Source of the DNA: Sporomusaceae bacterium FL31
Lineage (GTDB): Bacteria > Bacillota > Negativicutes > DSM-1736 > Dendrosporobacteraceae
Direction of reading: 5' to 3'
NCBI GenBank assembly: GCA_003990955.1
Contig: BIFV01000013.1
Coordinates: 124,001 to 188,000 of the forward strand
Length of the DNA stretch: 64,000 nucleotides
Below, piece by piece: positions 25,488 through 33,748 of the stretch. How positions within the stretch are numbered: the stretch's first letter is position 1; every line of letters starts with the position of its first letter. Position numbers and translations under genes: made by a program. Below the pieces are notes generated by a model. The model saw only the letters and a list, made by a program, of their open reading frames with translations, searched no databases and had not been told where the DNA came from.

Positions 25488-26236
25488 AGATTAGTAAAGT
25501 CAGAGATTTAACTCTAGTGAAAATTGATGAACATAAAACGCTGGTTATTGCCTGTGATAGCTGCGGTGGTGTTGGGATGAAGGAAGGGGATGCTTTAAAA
25601 GTATCACCCCGGATTACAGGAAAATTTACTGCCAGAGTTGCTCTGTTCGAAGTGTTGTGTGCCGGGGCAGAGGTTGTTTGTCTGACCAATAACGTTTGTA
25701 ATGAAATGGATGATACCGGGCAGCAAGTGCGAAAAGGCATTATTGAGGAATTAGAAGCCGCTGGAGTTGATCAAATTGTCCTCACTGGCAGTACCGAGGA
25801 GAACTTCCCAACTATTTCAACTGGGATTGGTATTACCGTATTGGGTATTGCAGCTAGTCCACAGCTAAAAGTCAACCAAATCCATCAGGATGCTGCTCTG
25901 GTAGTTATCGGGCAGCCCAAGGTAGGGACCGAGATATTAGCCTGTCAGCCTGGGGAAATCGTCGATTATAATACCATTAGATATCTATTGGCACAGCCTG
26001 AGGTGTGTGAAATCGTTCCTGTGGGATCCAAAGGAATTTATTATGAGGCTCAGCAATTAGCCGAGTGTAATGATGTCCAGCTCATCTTAAAACAAGACAT
26101 TAAGCCGGATATCAAAAAGTCTGCAGGCCCGTGCTCTACTATTCTGGTTGCCGTAAAGGAAGCCGGACTGGCTTCAATTACGGCATTGCCTTATTCTGCA
26201 GTAATTGGAAAGATTGTGCAAAAAAATAGGCTTTAA
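25484..26236 (+). CDS. cblS: Alpha-ribazole kinase CblS (AIR synthase-like)
   Basis: The 250-residue protein is a PurM/ThiL-like ATP-dependent kinase homologue: TLVIACDSCGGVGMKEGDALKVSP holds the Asp-rich nucleotide site, followed by TARVALFEVLCAGAEVVCLTNNVCNEM and a GxG-rich second half (STGIGITVLG). CblS phosphorylates alpha-ribazole to alpha-ribazole-phosphate for cobalamin assembly in bacteria that salvage the base nucleoside. It overlaps cblT by four bases and shares the B12 riboswitch, which is the main reason for the specific call over a generic AIR-synthase-related protein. Confidence 0.85.
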   Translation: MKISKVRDLTLVKIDEHKTLVIACDSCGGVGMKEGDALKVSPRITGKFTARVALFEVLCAGAEVVCLTNNVCNEMDDTGQQVRKGIIEELEAAGVDQIVLTGSTEENFPTISTGIGITVLGIAASPQLKVNQIHQDAALVVIGQPKVGTEILACQPGEIVDYNTIRYLLAQPEVCEIVPVGSKGIYYEAQQLAECNDVQLILKQDIKPDIKKSAGPCSTILVAVKEAGLASITALPYSAVIGKIVQKNRL

Positions 26237-26305
26237 TCGCGTATTGATGGAGCTGGATGGTTTATAATATAGACAGAATAACATTATTTGAAAGGAGTCA
26301 TCATC

Positions 26306-26701
26306 ATGAATGAAGTGCTTCAATTCCTTAGTGAGAATCCAACTTTTTATCTTGCAACCGTAGAGGGGAATATTCCCAAGGTACGTCCTTTTGGCTTTGT
26401 GATGAATTATCAAAATAAGCTGTATTTTTGTACAAGCAATCAAAAAGATGTTTATAAGCAGCTTAAAGCAAACCCGCATTTTGAAGTTTCAACAGTTTCG
26501 AAGACCAATGAATGGTTACGATTAAGCGGAAAAGCGGTTTTCAATACCACTCAAGCAACTCAACAAGCTGCATTAGACGCAGCACCATTTCTCAGCAGAA
26601 TGTATGGTGTAAATGATTCTATATTTGAATTATTCTATATTGAAGATGCAGAGGCTACTATACGCAATATGAAGGGTGAAAGCCGTACAATCAAGTTCTA
26701 A
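26306..26701 (+). CDS. Pyridoxamine 5'-phosphate oxidase family FMN protein
   Basis: The 131-residue protein is a single split-barrel domain: FLSENPTFYLATVEGNIPKVRPFGF, LYFCTSNQKDVYKQLKANPHFEVS and a C-terminal FYIEDAEATIRN strand. It is typical of the small anaerobe PNPOx-like FMN proteins of unknown substrate. The ATG at 26306 has AAAGGAG (26291-26297); an in-frame TTG at 26288 lies before that ribosome site. It has its own terminator. Confidence 0.88.
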   Translation: MNEVLQFLSENPTFYLATVEGNIPKVRPFGFVMNYQNKLYFCTSNQKDVYKQLKANPHFEVSTVSKTNEWLRLSGKAVFNTTQATQQAALDAAPFLSRMYGVNDSIFELFYIEDAEATIRNMKGESRTIKF

Positions 26702-26746
26702 TCGTCGCGCCGATACGACAGTTTCATAGTGCTCTACATACAATTG

Positions 26747-26780
26747 AAGCCTGTGCGAACCATTTTTGCACAGGCTTTTG
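26747..26780 (+). terminator. Hairpin terminator after the FMN protein
   Basis: AAGCCTGTGC (26747-26756) and GCACAGGCTT (26768-26777) then TTG; loop of 11 bases. Confidence 0.8.
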
Positions 26781-26871
26781 TATCCTTCTAGGTTTCTTAA
26801 ATGGAAATCATGCTTTTTGATAAACCTAAAAGGGATATTGAGAACTCGGTCATAAAGGAGGTTCATAAAGA

Positions 26872-27642
26872 ATGATGCAGGTAAGGGCGTTAGGTGTGGG
26901 CGGGGCATTTACTAACCGATTCTACCAAACAAATTACTTGGTAGAGTTTTCGGGATTTCGGCTGCTGATTGATTTAGGATCAACACTGCGCTATAGTTTA
27001 GCAGCTGCAGGATATACAGCTAAGGAGATCGATGCTGTTGCGCTCACTCATTTTCATTCTGATCATGTTGGTGGATTGGAAGAATTCTCGCAGCGCTGCC
27101 GCTATTTGTATCAATATCAGCCTAGTATTTATGGGATGCCAGATCAAATTTCGCTGTTGTCAAACTTATTTGCATTACACGGTACAACCCCGGAGGATTA
27201 TCTTAAAGTAAAGGTCGTAACAGAGGGGAATTCCATTATTATAAAGGCAATAGAGGGGATACAATATCGGCTGGACTATTATTCAACGCTGGGATTGCAT
27301 GCCGAAGTTACCAGCAATTATATTGTGTGCCTCCGTCGGATCGATCGGGGAAACAAAACCACCCGGATTGTCATTACAGGAGATATTGGCGCAATCGAGA
27401 AATCAGAATTAGGACAATTGGTAGCGGATCCGGAGACTGTTGCGGTATTTCATGATTGCTCTACAACTGCTTTACCCGTGTCCTCACATCCCAACTTAGA
27501 GCAAATGAAGCGTTTCTATCCGTATGAGCAGCGGAGTAAGATTTATGTCATTCATTATGGGGACAATATTGATAACTGGATCGATAGAATTGAGGAGGCG
27601 GGATTTCAAATAGCCATTCAAGGAGAGGTTATTGAATTCTAG
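26872..27642 (+). CDS. Metallo-beta-lactamase fold hydrolase
   Basis: The 256-residue protein has the metal motif HFHSDHVGG (about residues 60-68), a later Asp in IVITGDIGAIE and HDCSTT, and a C-terminal YVIHYGDNI. These are the binuclear zinc ligands of MBL-fold hydrolases, in the ribonuclease Z/phosphodiesterase-like branch. The ribosome site aaaggagg is clear. Substrate unknown; a nucleotide or phosphodiester is possible. It is followed by moaA after 170 bases but no functional link is evident. Confidence 0.88.
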   Translation: MMQVRALGVGGAFTNRFYQTNYLVEFSGFRLLIDLGSTLRYSLAAAGYTAKEIDAVALTHFHSDHVGGLEEFSQRCRYLYQYQPSIYGMPDQISLLSNLFALHGTTPEDYLKVKVVTEGNSIIIKAIEGIQYRLDYYSTLGLHAEVTSNYIVCLRRIDRGNKTTRIVITGDIGAIEKSELGQLVADPETVAVFHDCSTTALPVSSHPNLEQMKRFYPYEQRSKIYVIHYGDNIDNWIDRIEEAGFQIAIQGEVIEF

Positions 27643-27812
27643 GAATATAAAAAAGTTGTGACATTATGCAAATAGAGCAAATAAATAAAGGGAAGATGTT
27701 ACTTGTGGGAGTGACCTATCCCTTTACAACTTAAAGCTGTTTATGCTACATTCTAGATGAATGATGTAGTTGTCATATAAATGGAATTATGGGAACTTGG
27801 AAGGATGAGATA

Positions 27813-28781
27813 ATGGATAGCTTATATGATGCGACAGGAAGGCATATTCATTATTTGCGTGTGTCAGTAACTGATCGATGTAATTTTCGCTGCCGTTATT
27901 GCATGCCAGAAAAAACACAATGGCTTGAATCTGAACATATTTTGAGTGATGAAGAATTATTGCGGATTATTGGTGCTTTTGCTCAATTAGGTGTGAATAA
28001 AGTTCGTATTACTGGCGGTGAGCCCTTAGTAAGGAGCAATATTATTCCATTTCTAAGTCATGTAGCCGCAATTCCCGGAATTAGAGAATTGGTGCTTACA
28101 ACCAACGGGAGCCAATTGGACAAGTATGCCAAATCTCTGCGCCAAATTGGCGTGAAGCGTCTTAATATCAGTTTAGATACCTTACAACGTGAACGGTTTA
28201 AGCAATTGACAGGACAAGACGCGCTTCAATGTGTCTTGGCGGGGATTAGAGCTGCCCAAGCTGCGGGGATTTCTTCGATAAAGATCAATATGGTTGTAAT
28301 GAAAAATGTTAATTCAGATGAATTGGCTGATTTTGCTGCATTAACGATGAAATATCCCTATCAGATTCGCTTTATTGAATATATGCCGTTTATTTCTGGA
28401 ACTGATTATCTAATGACAGCTAATGAAATGAAAGATCAATTGCAGGTGGCTGGATTTCATGAACTTATCCCGGAGGCTAGTGATCAATCGGTAGCGCAAA
28501 TCTATCGTCTTACGGATGCTAAAGGGACAATTGGTTTTATTACACCAATGTCGCGCCATTTTTGTTATTCATGCAATCGCATTCGTTTGACAGCTGACGG
28601 CTATCTCAAGCCGTGCTTATTGGCAAACCAAGAGTATCTATTGCGGGAGGATTTGCGGGCAGGCCTATCAGATGCGGACTTGCTGCAAAAAATTAGAAAT
28701 GTTATCTTAAATAAGCCCAGCCAGTATGATTTAAGCAATGGTAAAAAAAATGATCGCAGTATGGTACGTATTGGCGGCTAA
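27813..28781 (+). CDS. moaA: GTP 3',8-cyclase MoaA (molybdopterin synthesis)
   Basis: The 322-residue radical SAM protein has the N-terminal CNFRCRYC cluster motif and TGGEPLV, plus the second 4Fe-4S cluster near the C-terminus (HFCYSCNRIRLT...LKPCL), and ends in the Gly-Gly tail that MoaA needs. It converts GTP to the cyclic intermediate in the first step of molybdenum cofactor synthesis. I prefer ATG 27813, after a ribosome site (aaggatgag), to ATG 27789. It would feed the molybdenum hydroxylases at 45-52 kb. No other moa/moe genes lie next to it. Confidence 0.96.
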   Translation: MDSLYDATGRHIHYLRVSVTDRCNFRCRYCMPEKTQWLESEHILSDEELLRIIGAFAQLGVNKVRITGGEPLVRSNIIPFLSHVAAIPGIRELVLTTNGSQLDKYAKSLRQIGVKRLNISLDTLQRERFKQLTGQDALQCVLAGIRAAQAAGISSIKINMVVMKNVNSDELADFAALTMKYPYQIRFIEYMPFISGTDYLMTANEMKDQLQVAGFHELIPEASDQSVAQIYRLTDAKGTIGFITPMSRHFCYSCNRIRLTADGYLKPCLLANQEYLLREDLRAGLSDADLLQKIRNVILNKPSQYDLSNGKKNDRSMVRIGG

Positions 28782-28808
28782 TAAAGTTAAGCTGTGTAGA
28801 GAGTCGAG

Positions 28809-28840
28809 AAAAGTCTTTCCATTTTGGAAAGACTTTTTTG
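28809..28840 (+). terminator. Hairpin terminator after moaA
   Basis: Exact 12-base arms (28809-28820, 28826-28837) with a 5-base loop and a T-run. Confidence 0.9.
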
Positions 28841-28891
28841 TATTAAACCATCCATCCATTAAAAAAACAACTGGATGATCAGTTACACAAG

Positions 28892-28921
28892 CTCAATCAT
28901 CCGGAAAGCTGGATGATTGAG
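28892..28921 (+). repeat. Inverted repeat CTCAATCATCC / GGATGATTGAG
   Basis: Exact 11-base arms separated by 8 bases; a related CTGGATGATCAG copy lies at 28871-28882. No T-run on the + strand; may be an operator or mRNA structure before the VOC gene. Confidence 0.5.
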
Positions 28922-29021
28922 TTAAATAAATTGGAACATGCAATTTATACTTTTTGATTATACTAGGAAGGCTATTTAGTAAAAAGTTATGCTAATAATA
29001 AAAACGAAGGGGTAGGTCCGA

Positions 29022-29459
29022 GTGTCTATTAATATTTACATCAATTTTAATGGAAACTGCCGTGAAGCAGTGGCTTTCTATGCGAAGGTTTTTGGTGCTG
29101 AGCAGCCACAAATTATGTCTTTCAGCGATATACCTGAAGATCCTCAGTTTGCGCTTTCGGAAAAAGAAAAAAATTTGGTTATGCATACTTATTTACACAT
29201 TCATGGCAGCAAGGTCATGTTTTCTGATGTTTTACCTGGCATTCCTTATGTAGCTGGCAATAACATCAGTCTGACAATCATAAGCAAAGATAAGGCTGAA
29301 CTGAAAAGGTTATTTGATCAGTTAAAAGAAGAGGGACATGTGGAGCTGGAACTGCAAGAAACTTTCTGGAGCCAATATTACGGCTATGTAACAGATAAGT
29401 TTGGGATTCAATGGCAGCTAAATTTTGATCAGTTGTCAGATTCAAAACTATCCACTTAA
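29022..29459 (+). CDS. VOC family protein, PhnB-like
   Basis: The 145-residue protein begins with the PhnB/YjdN pattern (INIYINFNGNCREAVAFYAKVFGAEQP) and ends with FGIQWQLNF. It has two babba modules of the glyoxalase/bleomycin-resistance (VOC) fold. Metal ligands typical of active glyoxalases are not all evident, as is usual for the PhnB group, whose function is not settled. Starts at GTG 29022 with a weak ribosome site (acgaagggg). Stand-alone gene with a perfect terminator. Confidence 0.85.
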   Translation: MSINIYINFNGNCREAVAFYAKVFGAEQPQIMSFSDIPEDPQFALSEKEKNLVMHTYLHIHGSKVMFSDVLPGIPYVAGNNISLTIISKDKAELKRLFDQLKEEGHVELELQETFWSQYYGYVTDKFGIQWQLNFDQLSDSKLST

Positions 29460-29463
29460 TATC

Positions 29464-29498
29464 AAAATCCTGCTGTTCAATGAACAGCAGGATTTTTA
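29464..29498. terminator. Perfect 16-bp hairpin terminator
   Basis: Arms 29464-29479 and 29481-29496 are exact inverted repeats. Flanking A and T let it serve both the VOC gene and the convergent MocR gene. Confidence 0.88.
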
Positions 29499-29555
29499 AT
29501 GTTAAATGACTGATAGCGAGTTATCATCGGGTTTGAGGCAATAATACAGTTCAAG

Positions 29556-31046
29556 TTAGGCGTTATTTAAGGCTTCGTTCAAGATATTGCAAAGAATGTC
29601 CAGAGCTTTTGTTAAATCATCCTTAGATAAATTCGTCCAACATAATCTTAGATGATTTGATTCTGGTTCACCAGGATAAAAAATAGAGCCTGGTAAGAAG
29701 TGTATGCCATGATTGTGAGCAATTGTAAGGAGATTGTCGGCAGATAATTGCGGCGGTAAAGTCAGCCATAGATGCATGCCGCCGTGGATCTTTTGAAACT
29801 TAAATCCCGGACGAAGATTGGCAGTCAGCTTGCTCATAACAAAATTACTTCGATTGGTTAAGGTTTGATTTAGCTTTCTGATGTAGTCTGCAAGCTGTGG
29901 ATTTGAAAATAGCGGGATCAGTGCTTTTTGCAGCCATAACGGAGAGCCGAGATCAGAGATTGACTTTGCTGCCAGCAACCGATTGTAAATAGTGCCGTCA
30001 GCAACGATCACACCCAATCTAAGCCCAGGAAAAAGAAACTTGCTAAAGCCTTTAAGGTAAATGACTCTGCCTGTTTTGTCCAGGGATTTTAGCGTTGGGG
30101 GCGGTTTTATCGCCGATTTATTATTGAACAGAGACAATTCGCGATGGGGATCGTCTTCCAAGAGGAGGATATTATTATTCACGGCAAATTCCAATAAATC
30201 TTTACGGCGGCTTAGCGACATAATGGCTCCGGTAGGGTTCTGATATGTTGGTACGGTATAAATGGCCTTTATATTCATACGAGTTGAAAGTTCTTCCAAT
30301 ATATCAATTCGGATGCCTTCATGATCAATGGGAATTGGCTGTATAAGCGTATGATTAAAGCGGAATACATCAATGGCGCTGGAAAAGCAAGGTGTTTCCA
30401 TGGCAATTATATCTGTAGGCCCCAAAAATGTTCGGGCAAATAGATCCATTCCTTGTTGTGTTCCATTCGTGACAATAAGCTGATGCGGCTGTACGGACAT
30501 TCCTTGCTGTATCAGATAATGACTGATGACCTTAAGAAAGGCAGCATCTCCTTGATAAGGAGAATAATTTCCTAGTGACTGAGGATATTGTTGCAGAGCC
30601 TGCTGAATAGAATTCTGCAGCAACGATAGCGGCAGTAAAGAATGGTGAATAGAAGCTGTAGCCATATCAAGAATTTCTGGTGGCAGGCGCACTCTGCTTT
30701 GGCTCCAGAAGCTTGCCCGGGGAAGATAATCTGGAATGGATAGGTGCCAATTGAAGGGGTCAACTGTTGGCTCATTGGCACTCGGTAAGGTCACATCCTG
30801 CAAGGCAGCATAACTCTTTACGAACGTCCCTTTACCCCGAACTGTTTGAATCAGTCCATCTTTCTCTAGTGCCTTATACACTCTATGGGCTGTCACCAAA
30901 CTGATATTTAAGCTGAGTGCAAGCTGGCGGACTGAAGGAAGAGGATGATCTTTCCCGAGCAGACCTGACCGAATGCGCTGGGCAAATTCCAGTTTTATTT
31001 GCTCTTGTATAGGAACTTTCGAATGGCGGTCAATTGAGATATTCAC
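29556..31046 (-). CDS. MocR/PdxR family regulator (GntR domain + aminotransferase domain)
   Basis: The 496-residue protein has an N-terminal GntR winged helix (IQEQIKLEFAQRIRSG...LPSVRQLALSLNISLVTAHRVYKAL, about residues 12-60), a linker, then a fold-type I aminotransferase domain with TNGTQQGMDLFAR, YTVPTYQNPTGAIMS, LLEDDPHREL and the PLP lysine in YLKGFSKFLFPGLRLG. MocR proteins sense a PLP adduct or amino compound and bind direct repeats. It is divergent from a BenE-type transporter, with two direct repeats between them, so it probably controls that transporter. Confidence 0.93.
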   Translation of the reverse strand: MNISIDRHSKVPIQEQIKLEFAQRIRSGLLGKDHPLPSVRQLALSLNISLVTAHRVYKALEKDGLIQTVRGKGTFVKSYAALQDVTLPSANEPTVDPFNWHLSIPDYLPRASFWSQSRVRLPPEILDMATASIHHSLLPLSLLQNSIQQALQQYPQSLGNYSPYQGDAAFLKVISHYLIQQGMSVQPHQLIVTNGTQQGMDLFARTFLGPTDIIAMETPCFSSAIDVFRFNHTLIQPIPIDHEGIRIDILEELSTRMNIKAIYTVPTYQNPTGAIMSLSRRKDLLEFAVNNNILLLEDDPHRELSLFNNKSAIKPPPTLKSLDKTGRVIYLKGFSKFLFPGLRLGVIVADGTIYNRLLAAKSISDLGSPLWLQKALIPLFSNPQLADYIRKLNQTLTNRSNFVMSKLTANLRPGFKFQKIHGGMHLWLTLPPQLSADNLLTIAHNHGIHFLPGSIFYPGEPESNHLRLCWTNLSKDDLTKALDILCNILNEALNNA

Positions 31047-31067
31047 TTAGTCACCCCAACTCATTGG

Positions 31068-31099
31068 TGTTATACATGGATGTTGACTGTTATACATGG
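31068..31099. promoter_or_regulatory. Direct repeats between MocR and benE genes (candidate MocR operator)
   Basis: TGTTATACATGG occurs at 31068-31079 and again at 31088-31099, 20 bases (two helical turns) apart. TTGACT at 31083-31088 could be a -35 for the transporter. MocR regulators such as GabR and PdxR are known to use directly repeated half-sites. Confidence 0.75.
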
Positions 31100-31229
31100 C
31101 ATGGATTTATTATTATAATACGATAGAAGCCATCAACACTGCAAGGCTAGTGAACATTGTTGCTGAAAAAATAGTCATCATTGTCGGCTGGGGTGGTGTT
31201 TCATAACATGAGAAAGGTTCGGTGATGGT

Positions 31230-32438
31230 ATGTCCCCACAAGAGATAGCTATGAAAAAATCTCAGATATTCACAGTGCTGAGCGATTGCTCACTAACAGC
31301 AGTTCTGGCTGGATTCATTGCAGTTACCGTTTCCTATGCCGGGCCACTCTTAATCATGTTTCAAGCAGCGCAAGTTGCTCATCTTAGTGATGCTATGTTG
31401 TCTTCTTGGATATGGGCGATCTCCTTTAGCAGTGGAATTATTGGGGTGGGTCTCAGTATATGGTATAAAGCGCCGATTATTATTGCCTGGTCAACGCCTG
31501 GAGCTGTGCTGTTAGTGTCCAGTTGGGCCAATTATACCTACTCTGATGCGATTGGCGCTTTTGTTTTATCTGCTGTTATTACTGTAGTTCTAGGGATATC
31601 CGGATTGTTTTCGGTCTTAATTAATCAAATTCCCCAATCCATTATTGCAGCCATGCTTGCAGGTATTTTGCTCAAGTTTGGCATTGATGTGTTTGTTTCG
31701 CTGCAGCAATTGCCGGTAGTAGCAGTGCCGATGGTGGTAGGTTATTTAGTAGCTAAAAGGTTTATTCCCCGTTATTCAGTTGCGGCTACCTTGTTGATCG
31801 GTGTAGCAGTCGCTTATCATTTTGGCTATGTAAATACGGGGAATATGCATATTTCCTTGGTTCAGCCAATCATCACAATGCCTACTTTCTCCTTACAGGC
31901 ATTCGTTGGTTTGGGCATTCCATTATGCATTGTTGCTATGACTGCTCAAAATGCGACAGGAATGGGAGTGCTTAAAGTGGATGGGTATAACGTACCCGCA
32001 AGCCCGCTGATTACAACAACTGGCCTTGCTTCACTGCTATTTGCTCCATTTGGTTCACATGGTGTTAATCTGGCGGCCATCACAGCAGCCATTTGCACTG
32101 GTAAAGAAGCACATGAAGACATGGATAAACGTTATATCGCTGGAATTGCTTGCGGGGCGTTATATATGATGATTAGTATCTTTGGCGGGACAATTTCTTC
32201 GGTATTTGCCGCTTTGCCGCATGCCTTAATTACCGTTATTGCCGGGCTGGCCTTATTTGGTTCAATTACTTCAAGCCTTACTATGGCAATGAGTGAGGAA
32301 TCTTATAAGGAAGGGGCATTAATCACCTTTCTTGTTACCATATCGGGGATCTCCATTTTAGGTGTAGGGTCTGCCTTCTGGGGATTGATTGCCGGCGTAG
32401 TAGCTAAATGTATTCTCGAAAAGAATCCGAAGGCATGA
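31230..32438 (+). CDS. BenE-family benzoate/H+ symporter-like membrane protein
   Basis: The 402-residue protein has about 12 membrane helices and the BenE pattern: AVLAGFIAVTVSYAGPLLIMFQAA, IIIAWSTPGAVLL and a second half with GLGIPLCIVAMTAQNATGMGVLK and FAPFGSHGVNLAAITAAICTG. BenE proteins are proton-linked aromatic acid importers distantly related to nucleobase and sulfate transporters. The ATG at 31230 follows a moderate ribosome site; 31251 is an alternative. Divergent from a MocR regulator, so the substrate may be an amine, vitamin B6-like or aromatic compound instead. Confidence 0.88.
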   Translation: MSPQEIAMKKSQIFTVLSDCSLTAVLAGFIAVTVSYAGPLLIMFQAAQVAHLSDAMLSSWIWAISFSSGIIGVGLSIWYKAPIIIAWSTPGAVLLVSSWANYTYSDAIGAFVLSAVITVVLGISGLFSVLINQIPQSIIAAMLAGILLKFGIDVFVSLQQLPVVAVPMVVGYLVAKRFIPRYSVAATLLIGVAVAYHFGYVNTGNMHISLVQPIITMPTFSLQAFVGLGIPLCIVAMTAQNATGMGVLKVDGYNVPASPLITTTGLASLLFAPFGSHGVNLAAITAAICTGKEAHEDMDKRYIAGIACGALYMMISIFGGTISSVFAALPHALITVIAGLALFGSITSSLTMAMSEESYKEGALITFLVTISGISILGVGSAFWGLIAGVVAKCILEKNPKA

Positions 32439-32458
32439 TTGAAGCATTAAGAACAGAA

Positions 32459-32537
32459 AGAAGCAAGGGGACGTTCTTTTTGCTTCTTTTCTTTTTTTAA
32501 GATTATCGCGAAGCAAAAAGAACGTCCCCTTGCTTCT
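32459..32537. repeat. Large palindromic element (REP/BIME-like), also usable as terminator
   Basis: Two exact 28-base arms (32459-32486 and 32510-32537) surround a 23-base spacer. The arms contain AAGGGGACGTTCTTTTTGC, which I recall as a dispersed palindrome in several anaerobic Firmicutes, often near IS200-like REP transposases. Its small overlapping reading frame on the minus strand (32447-32680) is low-complexity and not a gene. Confidence 0.8.
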
Positions 32538-32715
32538 CTAAATGAAGGATCAAATATCTGGCACCATTCATTTTGATAGATCTGGCTCTTTTTATATAGC
32601 AGTTTATATAGTGTAATAGTTTTACCGAATAAAAGTAGTGATGGCGGCTCGCCTAGTGAGCTGACTTGATTTCTCGGCAAGAATATCGTAAATAGAAATG
32701 AGCAAGGGGTTGAGT

Positions 32716-33168
32716 ATGATTACTGAATTTGATAAACAATTATTAAACCTGATTCAGAAAGAGCTGCCTTTGACGCGACGTCCTTTTGCCTTATTGGCCG
32801 ATAAGCTTAATTCTGATGAGACAACAGTTATTGAGCGTCTCAAATTACTGAAAAAGCAGGGCTTAATCCGACGTCTAGGAGCCTTTTTCGATTCAGAGAA
32901 GTTGGGCTATGTGGGTACATTAGTTGGATTAGAGGTTAAAGCTGATTTGATTCACCATGTCGCTGAAGCCATTAATTCCTATCAAGGTGTGACTCATAAT
33001 TATGAACGTGAAGGCAGCCTCAACCTGTGGTTTACACTGCTTACGCCTAGCTTGGCTATGCAGGACGAAATTTTAGCTATGATAAGGAATCTTGACGGTG
33101 TGGTACGTTTAATCAATTTGCCGCCTACTCAAAAGTTCAAAGTTAATGTGCAATTTTCGCTATCTTAG
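32716..33168 (+). CDS. ahbA: Siroheme decarboxylase subunit (AhbA-like, Lrp/AsnC fold)
   Basis: The 150-residue protein looks like an Lrp/AsnC regulator (N-terminal HTH, LLADKLNSDETTVIERLKLL, then an RAM-like ferredoxin fold) but has the siroheme decarboxylase signature GVTHNYEREGSLNLWFTL near residue 94. AhbA/AhbB decarboxylate siroheme to didecarboxysiroheme in the anaerobic heme route. The start is ATG 32716, six bases after AAGGGG; the ATG at 32698 precedes the ribosome site. The partner subunit follows 47 bases later. Which gene is AhbA and which AhbB is by order and resemblance only. Confidence 0.88.
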   Translation: MITEFDKQLLNLIQKELPLTRRPFALLADKLNSDETTVIERLKLLKKQGLIRRLGAFFDSEKLGYVGTLVGLEVKADLIHHVAEAINSYQGVTHNYEREGSLNLWFTLLTPSLAMQDEILAMIRNLDGVVRLINLPPTQKFKVNVQFSLS

Positions 33169-33215
33169 AGTGCCTGAGGGTGTTTAAGTTTACTCGTTAT
33201 GAATGGAGGATGACA

Positions 33216-33689
33216 ATGCTGGACGCATTAGATAAACAGATTATTGCAATCATGCAGGAAGATTTTCCATTGGCTGCGGAACCTTACCGTGAAATTGCAG
33301 ATAAATTAGGGATTAGTGAAGCCAAGCTTTTGGAACGATTGCAGCAATATCAGCAGTCAGGGAAGATACGAAAAATGGGAGCTGTGCTTAGTCACAGGAC
33401 AGTAGGGTATTCCGCTAATGCATTGTGTGCCTGGATTGTACCTGAAGAACGGATTCAAGAAGTTGGTCAACTGTTGGCAAAGAATGCCCTGGTAACCCAT
33501 TGCTATGCAAGGAAGTCTCAGATTGATTGGCCTTACAATTTTTATACCATGCTGCATGCCCATACCCGTGAAGAATGCAGGGAAATAGCCCAGGAGTTGG
33601 CCAAGCAATCTGGCTTAACTGAATATATCATGTTATTTAGTACCCGGGAGTGGAAGAAAGTTAGTATGAAGTATTTCTCGGAAAAATAG
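33216..33689 (+). CDS. ahbB: Siroheme decarboxylase subunit (AhbB-like)
   Basis: The 157-residue paralogue of the preceding gene has an N-terminal HTH-like segment (YREIADKLGISEAKLLERL) and the active-site stretch VTHCYARKSQIDWPYNFYTMLHAH. The paired motifs (LNLWFTL in one subunit, PYNFYTMLH in the other) are those of the heterodimeric siroheme decarboxylase. The start is ATG 33216, six bases after GGAGG at 33205-33209. AhbC and AhbD are not in the window. Product would feed heme for CooA and NorBC. Confidence 0.9.
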   Translation: MLDALDKQIIAIMQEDFPLAAEPYREIADKLGISEAKLLERLQQYQQSGKIRKMGAVLSHRTVGYSANALCAWIVPEERIQEVGQLLAKNALVTHCYARKSQIDWPYNFYTMLHAHTREECREIAQELAKQSGLTEYIMLFSTREWKKVSMKYFSEK

Positions 33690-33699
33690 TCGCTAAACA

Positions 33700-33748
33700 A
33701 ATGAAAAAGAACAGTGATACCTGCCAGGTATCACTGTTCTTTTTCATT
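33700..33748. terminator. Perfect 24-bp bidirectional hairpin terminator
   Basis: Arms 33700-33723 and 33725-33748 are exact inverted repeats with A- and T-rich ends; the 3' arm runs into the last codons of the convergent MocR gene. Confidence 0.9.

Noticed and set aside
28782..29021. CRISPR-like repeats from GGATGAT copies
   Set aside because: Only three short, irregular copies in mixed orientation; no regular spacers and no cas genes.
32447..32680. 77-residue minus-strand frame over the palindrome near 32.5 kb
   Set aside because: It is read from the inverted repeat and its flank, gives low-complexity Lys/Glu-rich residues, and has no ribosome site.
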